Part shown: positions 26,894 to 34,245 of the stretch, in pieces
Numbering within the stretch: position 1 is the stretch's first letter
Layout of the letters: the number at the start of each line of letters is the position of its first letter
NCBI RefSeq assembly: GCF_017352195.1
Contig: NZ_CP071445.1
Span: 2,666,001 to 2,730,000, forward strand
DNA: 64,000 bases
Origin: Sedimentibacter sp. zth1
GTDB lineage: Bacteria > Bacillota > Clostridia > Tissierellales > Sedimentibacteraceae
Direction: 5' to 3'
Position numbers and translations under genes: made by a program
Notes under the pieces: model-generated
Database searches by the model: none
What the model was told of the DNA's origin: nothing
The model's input: the letters and a program-made list of their open reading frames with translations, nothing else

Positions 26894-27928
26894 ATGATTA
26901 ATGAATTAGAATTTAAAGATTTAAAAAAAGATTGTATTTTAATAGATGTTAGAAGTCCAGGCGAGTACAAAGATGGAACAATAGCAGGAGCTATAAATAT
27001 ACCAATACTTGATGATGAAGAAAGAAAAATTGTTGGAACAACATATACTCAATCAAGTAAAAATGAAGCAAGAAGACAAGGTGTTAAATTTGTTTCACCA
27101 AAGTTACCAGAGATATTTGATAAAGTTCTTGAGCTAAAGAAAAAAAATACATTAGTAGTAGTGTTTTGTGCAAGGGGAGGATATAGAAGCACGGCATTTG
27201 CATCTATATTTAGTGCAATAGGTGTTAATTTGTTCAAGTTAAAAGACGGTTACAAAGGTTATAGAAAATATGTATTGAACAATATGCCTAATTTAAGTAA
27301 AGATATAACATACATTGTTATGCATGGAAACACAGGTGTAGGCAAGACAAATATACTTTATGAACTTAAAAATTCAGAATTTGATATATTGGATTTAGAA
27401 GGATGTGCTAATCACAGAGGTTCACTTCTTGGAAGTGTTTGTATAGGAAATTGTAATACACAAAAAACGTTCGAAGCAAATTTATATCAAGAGTTAAGTG
27501 ATATAAAATCCAAATATGTATTTGTAGAGGCTGAAAGCAAAAAGATAGGAAAATGTGTAGTGCCTGAATATATATTTAGCAGTATGAAAAATGGCATACA
27601 TATAAATGTTGATGCATCAATACCTTATAGGATTGAAAGCCTTAAAAAGGATTACGTACTAAATGAAAACTGGATTGAGGAATCTATAGCTGCAATTGAT
27701 AAGCTAAGAAGATATATATCTAATGAAAAAGTAGATGATCTTCAAAACAAGTTAAGAGAAAATAATTTTGATGATGTTGCAGCGTTTTTGATGACAAATT
27801 ATTATGACCCAATGTATATGCATAAAGCAAATGAATATGATTATGCAGGAAAGTTTATTGCTGAAAAATCAGCCTATAATACTGCATTTGAAATAAAAAA
27901 ATGGTTTAACGAATATTTTGGAGGATAA
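26894..27928 (+). CDS. mnmH: tRNA 2-selenouridine synthase
   Basis: A 344-residue protein (SelU/YbbB) that replaces sulfur by selenium in wobble 2-thiouridines of tRNA using selenophosphate. The rhodanese domain has LIDVRSPGEYKDGTIAGAIN near 15-34 and catalytic Cys in VVFCARGGYRS near 95. The P-loop GNTGVGKT lies near 142-149, followed by LEGCANHRGSLLG. The start ATG at 26894 follows GGGAGA. It ends one base before the start of the second phosphatase gene. selD is not in this window. Confidence 0.93.
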   Translation: MINELEFKDLKKDCILIDVRSPGEYKDGTIAGAINIPILDDEERKIVGTTYTQSSKNEARRQGVKFVSPKLPEIFDKVLELKKKNTLVVVFCARGGYRSTAFASIFSAIGVNLFKLKDGYKGYRKYVLNNMPNLSKDITYIVMHGNTGVGKTNILYELKNSEFDILDLEGCANHRGSLLGSVCIGNCNTQKTFEANLYQELSDIKSKYVFVEAESKKIGKCVVPEYIFSSMKNGIHINVDASIPYRIESLKKDYVLNENWIEESIAAIDKLRRYISNEKVDDLQNKLRENNFDDVAAFLMTNYYDPMYMHKANEYDYAGKFIAEKSAYNTAFEIKKWFNEYFGG

Positions 27929-27929
27929 T

Positions 27930-28544
27930 ATGATTTTATATATTACAAGACATGGTGAAACAGAATGGAATGTACAGAAAAGATTTCAAGGACAAACTAA
28001 TTCTGAACTTACTTCAAATGGTATAGAAGGTGCTAGAAAACTTGGTGAATTTTTAGTTGGCGAAGATATTGATTTGATTATAGCGAGTCCTTTAAAAAGA
28101 ACAGTAGAAACAGCAGATATAATAAAGAAAAATATTGATATACCAGTTGTTTATGATAAGAGATTAATGGAAATATGTGCAGGAGATTTAGAGGGACAAC
28201 AATTTGACATTGCTAGGAAAAAATATGGGACAGTTATGAAGGAGATAAGAAGCTATCCGTTTGTTACACCGTATCCTAGTGGTGAAAGTATCATGGATGT
28301 GTATAATAGAATATCACAATTTATAGAAGATATAAAAAAGAAGTATAAGGATAAAAATATTTTGATAGTAACTCATGGTGTGGTTGTTAAATGCATGTAT
28401 TATTATTTAAATTTTGGACAAATTACAAAATGGGATAAACCATCTATAGAAAATTGCAGTTTAACTAAATTCAAAATAGAAGACAATTGTAACGAAAAAA
28501 TAATTTTCAATGATGTAAGTCATTTAAGTTTAGTAACAAATTAA
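27930..28544 (+). CDS. Histidine phosphatase family protein (copy 2)
   Basis: A 204-residue phosphoglycerate-mutase-like phosphatase, with ATG at 27930 immediately after the mnmH stop and behind GGAGG. Motifs: YITRHGETEWN (4-14), IASPLKRTVET, MEICAGDLEG and IVTHGVVVKC. It shares the same gene layout and many residues with the copy at 26256 (RHGxTxWN, NSELT, SPLKRT, ENCSLTKF), so the pair arose by duplication around mnmH. Substrate unknown. Confidence 0.85.
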   Translation: MILYITRHGETEWNVQKRFQGQTNSELTSNGIEGARKLGEFLVGEDIDLIIASPLKRTVETADIIKKNIDIPVVYDKRLMEICAGDLEGQQFDIARKKYGTVMKEIRSYPFVTPYPSGESIMDVYNRISQFIEDIKKKYKDKNILIVTHGVVVKCMYYYLNFGQITKWDKPSIENCSLTKFKIEDNCNEKIIFNDVSHLSLVTN

Positions 28545-28545
28545 A

Positions 28546-28612
28546 AGCTGTGCAAATTTTAGTGCACAGCTCAGCTTGTCGAAAAAGTCTGCTTTAAAAA
28601 GCAGACTTTTTT
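28546..28612 (+). terminator. Two consecutive stem-loops ending mnmH operon
   Basis: Stem 1 is AGCTGTGCA (28546-28554) with 28563-28571. Stem 2 is AAAAAGTCTGCTTT (28582-28595) with 28598-28611 and a T tail. Stem 1 resembles the terminator at 43429-43460. Confidence 0.88.
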
Positions 28613-28659
28613 GATTTCAATAACTAAAGCTAGCCTATGAAGCAAAAAGAAAACTACAT

Positions 28660-28818
28660 TAATTTTGTAATCACATTGCGTGTAGGAAATTGTAACTTCA
28701 GTACACTCTATAATGGTCAAATACGCGGGACGGGGTACAGGTCAGTCTACCTTGACCAAAGGGCATTACGTTTAACTTCGTACAATTTCAGCTACACTAC
28801 ATGAATGTTACAAAATTA
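28660..28818. repeat. 159-bp inverted-repeat element (MITE-like)
   Basis: Arms beginning TAATTTTGTAA (28660-28670) and ending TTACAAAATTA (28808-28818) continue inward with CATT, GTGTAG/CTACAC and GAAATTGTA/TACAATTTC, then GGTCAA/TTGACC. The loop region is G-rich (CGCGGGACGGGGTA), unlike the surroundings. A 23-base segment (28750-28772) recurs exactly at 41453-41475. It may be a non-autonomous mobile element or a structured RNA; no gene lies inside. Confidence 0.6.
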
Positions 28819-28923
28819 AATCCGTTTTCTTTTCTAAGTAGATATATTGAAAGCATTGAAAAATCAGTAAAATTTTGTAGCCAATTCAGCTAATATATAG
28901 TAAAATATAATAAGGTGATAAAA

Positions 28924-29037
28924 TTGTTAAATAAAGAAAAACAAGCGATAGGATAAATGGTTTTGTTTGCATATAGTTTATTAAAATTTTTGGAGACTTT
29001 TTGCCATGTTAATTTGAATTTTGGTCAAATATTTTAG
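28924..29037 (+). other. Two tiny open frames opposite the regulator 3' end
   Basis: After TATAAT (28906-28911) and AAGGTGAT, a TTG starts a 10-residue frame (MLNKEKQAIG). Its stop is followed directly by ATG for a 26-residue hydrophobic peptide (MVLFAYSLLKFLETFCHVNL...), which overlaps the end of the convergent regulator gene. Short hydrophobic peptides beside Rgg-type regulators can be pheromones, but this one lacks a basic N-terminus and may be chance. Confidence 0.2.
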
Positions 29038-29956
29038 GAAATTCTTTTTTTGCTTTTTCTTCCATCTCGATTGCTATTTTTTCTTTATTGGAGTTTTTAT
29101 ATAGAGTTATGGAACATTGATATGCTTCTCTAGCACCATTATAATCACCTAATTTATATAATGTAAGATATTTTAATTGAAATAAACTTGCAATAAGTCT
29201 AGACATATTATTATCAAAAGAATAAGATAGACACTTTTCTATATTTTTTAAAGCTTCATTATAGTGGCCTAAATTGTAGTTAGTATTTACTATTTGGCAT
29301 AATATTGTTTGATATAATTTTGTAATAAATGAAATAGAGTAATAACTTTGATAAGATTGAGAGAAATAAAATTTTTCAATAGAGTTTAATATAAATTGTG
29401 CAATAGTTTTGCTTTCTTCAAATTTATCTAGTTTTCTATAACAACCACAAATAAGATTTAACATTGAATATCCTATATCTGAATATATATTGTTTGCTAC
29501 TTTTTGCAATGTAAAATTAGGTGATTCCTCTTGTATTCCTTCGATACATATTTCAATAGTTTTATAGTATTCTTCATTAATGTAAAATTCATAAGCAGCT
29601 TTTCCATAACACAGATGTGCAAAATTAGTACCTTTTTTAAAATTAGGTTTTTTTTCAAGTTCTTTACAAATAGCATATAGAGTAGTAAAATCTAATTTTT
29701 TTATACAACTGATTATATTGTTACAATATTCATGGTCTTCAAAACATTCATAATGATAAAAATTTTTGTAAAATTTGTTTAAATCTATATTAAATTTTGC
29801 AGACAAATGATGTAATATATATACCGATGGTTCGTTGATGTTTTTTTCTATTCTTTCTAGCTGCTTTTCAGAGCATATACCTGAACATAGTTTTTTTCTA
29901 GTAAGTTTATAAGAATTTCTTAAATTTTTCAGAAAATCTCCAAAAGTATTTTCCAT
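29009..29956 (-). CDS. XRE-HTH/TPR regulator (RNPP/Rgg-like)
   Basis: A 315-residue protein with an N-terminal XRE-type HTH: FGDFLKNLRNSYKLTRKKLCSGICSEKQLERIEKN at about residues 5-39, matching the layout of Rgg/PlcR regulators. It is followed by roughly 250 residues of TPR-like helical repeats (AHLCYGKAAYEFYINEEYYKTIEICIEGI; LNLICGCYRKLDKFEESKTIAQFILN; NTNYNLGHYNEALKNIEKCL). That architecture is typical of cytoplasmic receptors for imported oligopeptide signals. It is divergent from the peptide island and a perfect 26-bp palindrome lies 41 bases before its start, so it is the likely regulator of the island. Its ligand is unknown. Confidence 0.8.
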   Translation of the reverse strand: MENTFGDFLKNLRNSYKLTRKKLCSGICSEKQLERIEKNINEPSVYILHHLSAKFNIDLNKFYKNFYHYECFEDHEYCNNIISCIKKLDFTTLYAICKELEKKPNFKKGTNFAHLCYGKAAYEFYINEEYYKTIEICIEGIQEESPNFTLQKVANNIYSDIGYSMLNLICGCYRKLDKFEESKTIAQFILNSIEKFYFSQSYQSYYSISFITKLYQTILCQIVNTNYNLGHYNEALKNIEKCLSYSFDNNMSRLIASLFQLKYLTLYKLGDYNGAREAYQCSITLYKNSNKEKIAIEMEEKAKKEFPKIFDQNSN

Positions 29957-29996
29957 AATTATCCCCTATTAATAACAAAAATAAATATAAATTGAT

Positions 29997-30022
29997 GTCA
30001 ATAGACACATGTGTCTATTGAC
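29997..30022. promoter_or_regulatory. Perfect 26-bp palindrome, putative operator
   Basis: GTCAATAGACACA followed by its exact reverse complement (29997-30022). It lies between the divergent RNPP-type regulator and the first gene of the peptide island, just upstream of a plus-strand promoter. It is too A/T-poor at the tips and too central to be a terminator of either gene. Confidence 0.7.
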
Positions 30023-30027
30023 TATAA

Positions 30028-30056
30028 TCGACAATATTATACAATAATATTATAAA
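30028..30056 (+). promoter_or_regulatory. Candidate promoter of peptide island
   Basis: TCGACA (30028-30033), 17-base spacer and TATAAA (30051-30056), directly downstream of the 26-bp palindrome. Confidence 0.45.
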
Positions 30057-30115
30057 AGTGTCAAATTAATACAAGATTTGGAGAATATATGAAAAAAATG
30101 TAGAATAAAAATGTA

Positions 30116-30134
30116 TTTTGGAAATTTTCCAAAA
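30116..30134. promoter_or_regulatory. Palindrome in lipoprotein-gene leader
   Basis: TTTTGGAAATTTTCCAAAA is a perfect odd palindrome about 70 bases before the first lipoprotein gene. The following ~85 bases, including a TATAAT-like box, are duplicated with few changes before the third lipoprotein gene (about 41510-41597), where only half of the palindrome is kept. Confidence 0.4.
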
Positions 30135-30206
30135 ATGTCATGATAAAATGTAAAAAATTAAAATATAATAAATAACAAAATATCAATATGTATTAGGGGA
30201 AAAAAT

Positions 30207-31826
30207 ATGAAAAAACTATTACTATTACTATTAATAATATCAACATTAGTGTTTAGTGCTTGTGGCAAAGAGGATTTACCATACACTACTGAAAAAATAG
30301 AGGCACCAGAAGAATCTGCATCAAAATATGTCATGTATGATCCAATTGATAAGATTGAAGATACAAAATGGAGAGATATGACTTTTGAATCATTTAAAAC
30401 TAAGAATATAACATATTGGTTTGACAACTCTGTTGAAATGGATAAAAGAGTAAAATATGTATCTGATACATATATGGCTATAAATTATTTAGTAGAAAAA
30501 TATAACTTAACTGATATACCTGAGTACTACATAAGTTCTGATTTCTATAACCATATTGAAAAGGATGCTGTATACCTTAAATTAGACGAAGAAAGTAGTT
30601 GCATAGAAGAATTTATAATTCAGACTATGTTTAAATTAACTGATACAAAGTGCAATTATGGCTTAATATATGGAATTTCAAAGTCTATTGAAGATGAATT
30701 AAATACAATTGCAAGTAAGCAGGAGATTATAGAAAATTCAGATATATCAACATTTATAGAAAAAAATACAGAGGTTATGGATTTAACATTACCTGTATTT
30801 ATAACAGAATATTACAAAGAAGAAGATATAGAAAAGACAAAATATATAGCAAAAGAATTAGTAAAATATATGTCTGAAAAGCATGGAGAGGACAAGCTTG
30901 AAGAGCTTCTATTAAGCTCATCGAAGTTAACACTTGACTTTGATAAGGAATACAAAAAATATTGCGATGAATGGCTAAAAAGTATAGGTTGCAATGTAGC
31001 ATTACAGGACGAAACATTGCCTGTCAGATATGAGATATATGGAGATGAGCATTATCCAATTGCAATAGTAACAGAATGGATGACATACTGCTTTCATAGA
31101 GAATTTAAGGATAGAGATTCAGAAATGACAGGGTATAACGGAACATATCAGGATATTAAGGAATGCATACATACACTTGAAAAAGATATGAAAGATGTAA
31201 GAGACTATATTCCGGTTGAATTTACAAAAGAAGATGCTGATGGATATAAAACCTTTTTTAATAATTTTGTTGAACTTAATAATTATGAATCTTTAAGCTG
31301 TTACGATAAAATAGATTGTCTTACTTTATTGGATTATATTCATGAATATGCACATACAGTATCATTGGTAAATCATAGATTCTATTCAACTGATGAACTA
31401 TTGATAGAAGGAATAGCTGAATATTGTTTAAATAAATTTAGCAATTATAGTAAAGAAATAGATAAAAGTTGTTTAAATGAGTTTAGTAAAAGCCAAGATG
31501 CTAATAATCAATTAATATATAAAATTTATAGTCAATTTGCTAATGAGAATAAGGGTAAAGTGGATGATTTTACTTTATGTGAGATATTTTTTTATCAAAA
31601 TTACAAAAATTCTAATATAAACGTAATGGAGGATGATTATTTTTATCTATATTATTTTGGACCTATATTTACTAATTATTTAATATCAAACTATGGTATC
31701 AATAAATATATGGGAGTGTTTAATGATTTTGCTGAATTTTCTACGTGTTACAAAAAATCATTTCCCAACATGAAACAGGAAGTCTTAAATTATTTAATTG
31801 ACAAATATGATATATATGCAAAATAA
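30207..31826 (+). CDS. Lipoprotein with gluzincin-like domain (copy 1)
   Basis: A 539-residue predicted lipoprotein. The signal peptide is MKKLLLLLLIISTLVFSAC, with lipobox Cys19. Residues 20-350 are almost identical in the three copies of the island. The C-terminal part contains LLDYIHEYAHTVS (HExxH at 379-383) and LLIEGIAEYC, whose Glu401 lies 18 residues after the second His, as in gluzincin zinc peptidases (M1-like spacing). An anchored surface metallopeptidase is therefore likely; the family is not recognised. GGGG-type ribosome binding site at -10. It is the first gene after the operator, directly upstream of a small peptide gene, so a role in precursor processing, immunity or uptake is plausible but unproved. 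Confidence 0.72.
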   Translation: MKKLLLLLLIISTLVFSACGKEDLPYTTEKIEAPEESASKYVMYDPIDKIEDTKWRDMTFESFKTKNITYWFDNSVEMDKRVKYVSDTYMAINYLVEKYNLTDIPEYYISSDFYNHIEKDAVYLKLDEESSCIEEFIIQTMFKLTDTKCNYGLIYGISKSIEDELNTIASKQEIIENSDISTFIEKNTEVMDLTLPVFITEYYKEEDIEKTKYIAKELVKYMSEKHGEDKLEELLLSSSKLTLDFDKEYKKYCDEWLKSIGCNVALQDETLPVRYEIYGDEHYPIAIVTEWMTYCFHREFKDRDSEMTGYNGTYQDIKECIHTLEKDMKDVRDYIPVEFTKEDADGYKTFFNNFVELNNYESLSCYDKIDCLTLLDYIHEYAHTVSLVNHRFYSTDELLIEGIAEYCLNKFSNYSKEIDKSCLNEFSKSQDANNQLIYKIYSQFANENKGKVDDFTLCEIFFYQNYKNSNINVMEDDYFYLYYFGPIFTNYLISNYGINKYMGVFNDFAEFSTCYKKSFPNMKQEVLNYLIDKYDIYAK

Positions 31827-31868
31827 AACATATTTTGATTTATATATAATTTGATAAAGGAGGAATAT

Positions 31869-32027
31869 ATGGAAAATTTAACTGATGTAATATGGAATAG
31901 TGAAGAAGAAACAGAAGATTCTATTAATCGAATGGCTGAACCTGTTGATCCTGTGTTAATATTGGATTGTATGATAGTTACAACACCTGGTAGAATATAC
32001 AAATGTAAATTTTCATGTAGATTGTAA
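31869..32027 (+). CDS. Putative RiPP precursor peptide A
   Basis: A 52-residue peptide behind a strong AAAGGAGG. The acidic N-terminus MENLTDVIWNSEEETED parallels METLTSLIW-x-DEE of the two other small genes, and PVLILDC corresponds to their VIVLDC/EIVLNC. The C-terminal half has three Cys and ends KCKFSCRL, without the CTWWS found in B and C. It sits between lipoprotein copies 1 and 2 and is followed by a 17-bp stem-loop. A leader-core layout with Cys residues supports a ribosomally made, modified peptide. The modification and activity are unknown. Confidence 0.65.
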   Translation: MENLTDVIWNSEEETEDSINRMAEPVDPVLILDCMIVTTPGRIYKCKFSCRL

Positions 32028-32050
32028 GCTAATTCTTCATTATAAAGGAA

Positions 32051-32090
32051 TTCAATAAAACTATATATTATTTTATATAGTTTTATTGAA
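32051..32090 (+). terminator. Stem-loop after precursor A
   Basis: TTCAATAAAACTATATA (32051-32067) pairs perfectly with 32074-32090. U-rich right arm. It probably acts as terminator or attenuator between precursor A and lipoprotein copy 2. Confidence 0.7.
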
Positions 32091-32152
32091 ATAGTCATAG
32101 TATTTCAAGTAAAACTCAAACGTATATATTAAGTGTGAAGGATAGGATAAAT

Positions 32153-33784
32153 ATGAAAAAACTAATACTTTTAATAATAATAATATCAACATTAGTGTTT
32201 AGTGCTTGTGGCAAAGAAGATTTACCATACACTACTGAAAAAATTGAAGCACCAGAAGAATCTGCATCAAAATATGTCATGTATGATCCAATTGATAATA
32301 TTGAAGACACAAAATGGTGTGATATGACTTTTGAATCATTCAAAACTGATAATATAACATATTGGTTTGACAGCACAGTTGAAATGGATAAAAGAGTAAA
32401 ATATGTATCTGATACATATATGGTTATAAATTATTTAGTAGAAAAATATAACTTAACTGAAATTCCAGAGTATTATATAAGCCCTGAATTCTATAACCAT
32501 ATTGAAAAAGATACTGTATACCTTAAATTAGACGAAGAAAGCAGTTGCATAGAAGAATTTATAATTCAGACTATGTTTAAATTAACTGACACAAAGTGCA
32601 ATTATGGATTAATATATGGAATTTCAAAGTCTATTGAAGATGAATTAAATATAGTTGCAAGTAAGCAGGAGATTATAGAAAATTCAGATATATCAACATT
32701 TATAGAGAAAAATACAGAGGTTATGGATTTAACACTACCTGTATTTATAACAGAATATTATAAAGAAGAAGATATAGAGAAGACAAAATATATAGCAAAA
32801 AAATTTGTAAAACATATATCTGAAAAGCATGGAGAGGACAAGCTTAAAGAGCTTCTATTAAGTTCATCAGAGTTAACACTTGACTTTGATAAGGAATACA
32901 AAAAATATTGCGATGAATGGCTAAAAAGTATAGGTTGCAATATAGCATTACAGGACGAAACATTGCCTGTCAGATATGAGATATATGGTGATGAGCATTA
33001 TCCGATTGCAATAGTAACAGAATGGATGACATATTGTTTTCATAGAGAATTTAAGGATGAATGTGCAGAAATAACAGGATATAACGGAACATATCAGAAT
33101 GTGAAAGAATGTATACATACCTTTGAAAAAGAGATGAAGAATGTAAGAGACTTCTGGCCCGGTAAGTATACAAAAAAATATGTAGAAGGTTATGTGAGCT
33201 ATTTTAATAATTTTAATAGTTTTAATGAAATACACACACAATCAACTAGCCATTTAGATAAAATTATATGTCTTAGATTAATAGATTATTTACATGAATA
33301 TACTCACACAGTATCACTTTCTGAATTTGGTTATAGTGGAGTTACTGATAAATTTATTTATGAAGGATTGGCACAATATTGCTTATATGAACTAAGTAAT
33401 TATTATCGTGAAGTAGAATTAGGGCATTTAGTAGAAACTAAAAATGCAAATGACGGTCTACTTAAAAAAGCTTATTATATATATAGCAAATGCTATGGAG
33501 AAGATATTTCTGATTTTAACACATTAAATTTTTGGGAAATTGTTTTTTATGTAAATTACAGGCAAAAAGGTAAAATGCTATTAGAAAAGAAAAATTATTA
33601 TTATTTCTATAGAATTGGTCCATTATTCACCAACTATTTAATATCTAATTATGGCATTGACAAATACGTATCAGTGTTTAAAGATTTTGCAGATTTTTAT
33701 ATATGTTATCAAAAATCCTTTCCAGATATGAAACAGGAGTATATTGATTATTTATTTGAAAAATATGAGCCATATTATGAATAA
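32153..33784 (+). CDS. Lipoprotein with gluzincin-like domain (copy 2)
   Basis: A 543-residue lipoprotein. The start ATG at 32153 (MKKLILLIIIISTLVFSAC) fits AGGATAGG; an upstream GTG is in frame but would precede the signal peptide. The N-terminal ~345 residues closely match copies 1 and 3. The C-terminal third diverges but keeps YLHEYTHTVS (HExxH at 381-385) and FIYEGLAQYC, with Glu404 exactly 18 residues away in the M1-like spacing. FTNYLISNYGIDKY near the end is shared by all copies. Surface-anchored zinc peptidase is inferred. It lies between precursors A and B. Confidence 0.72.
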   Translation: MKKLILLIIIISTLVFSACGKEDLPYTTEKIEAPEESASKYVMYDPIDNIEDTKWCDMTFESFKTDNITYWFDSTVEMDKRVKYVSDTYMVINYLVEKYNLTEIPEYYISPEFYNHIEKDTVYLKLDEESSCIEEFIIQTMFKLTDTKCNYGLIYGISKSIEDELNIVASKQEIIENSDISTFIEKNTEVMDLTLPVFITEYYKEEDIEKTKYIAKKFVKHISEKHGEDKLKELLLSSSELTLDFDKEYKKYCDEWLKSIGCNIALQDETLPVRYEIYGDEHYPIAIVTEWMTYCFHREFKDECAEITGYNGTYQNVKECIHTFEKEMKNVRDFWPGKYTKKYVEGYVSYFNNFNSFNEIHTQSTSHLDKIICLRLIDYLHEYTHTVSLSEFGYSGVTDKFIYEGLAQYCLYELSNYYREVELGHLVETKNANDGLLKKAYYIYSKCYGEDISDFNTLNFWEIVFYVNYRQKGKMLLEKKNYYYFYRIGPLFTNYLISNYGIDKYVSVFKDFADFYICYQKSFPDMKQEYIDYLFEKYEPYYE

Positions 33785-33995
33785 TTGTAAATAGTTTTAT
33801 ATTGTGTGTGCTTACTTGTTGTTAGTTAATAATTAGCATTTTAGGTTGTATTTATTTAACATCTAAATTGTATGGCTTTGTGTTGATTATTTTCTATATA
33901 TTGATTTTGAATTTGCCATGATCATAAATTGCAATAATGCAATATTTTTGGAATATAAATTATGGCTGTATTAAACAATGATAGGAGGTGAAAAC

Positions 33996-34151
33996 ATGGA
34001 AACGTTAACATCGTTAATTTGGAGTGATGAAGAACAAGGACAAGAGATTGTACCTAATATTTCAACTACACCAGAAATTGTGCTTAACTGTTCAAAAGTT
34101 GTCCACCCTGGTGGTGTAGTAGCTTTGTGTACTTGGTGGAGTGCTCAATAG
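33996..34151 (+). CDS. Putative RiPP precursor peptide B
   Basis: A 51-residue peptide behind AGGAGGTG. The leader METLTSLIWSDEE is nearly identical to that of precursor C. The candidate core has LNCSKVVHPGGVVALCTWWS, that is Cys-x12-Cys with a central Gly-Gly and an aromatic end. It lies 94 bases before a radical SAM/SPASM gene, with a hairpin between them. This organisation is typical for Cys-containing radical-SAM peptides (sactipeptide or ranthipeptide-like thioether products), but the linkage cannot be read from sequence. Confidence 0.75.
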   Translation: METLTSLIWSDEEQGQEIVPNISTTPEIVLNCSKVVHPGGVVALCTWWSAQ

Positions 34152-34162
34152 GAATCGCAATA

Positions 34163-34203
34163 AATATAAAAGCTTTTATATTAAATATAAAAGCTTTTAT
34201 ATT
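34163..34203 (+). terminator. Hairpin between precursor B and maturase
   Basis: Two tandem copies of the palindrome AATATAAAAGCTTTTATATT (34163-34182 and 34184-34203). They can fold as one long hairpin. A near-identical motif follows precursor C. Partial termination here would raise precursor over enzyme. Confidence 0.7.
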
Positions 34204-34245
34204 TATTTGAAATAATACTTACTATTATACCAGGGAGATATAAAA

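Larger units (their letters stand above)
28545..29008. other. 464-bp region between mnmH operon and regulator
   Basis: Contains the tandem terminators, a large imperfect inverted repeat element (28660-28818), a TATAAT box (28906-28911) and two very short open frames (28924-28956 and 28957-29037). No conventional gene was seen. Confidence 0.6.

Noticed and set aside
30158-32376. Repeated short minus-strand frames at the starts of the lipoprotein genes
   Set aside because: They recur because the lipoprotein N-termini are nearly identical; they are antisense shadows.
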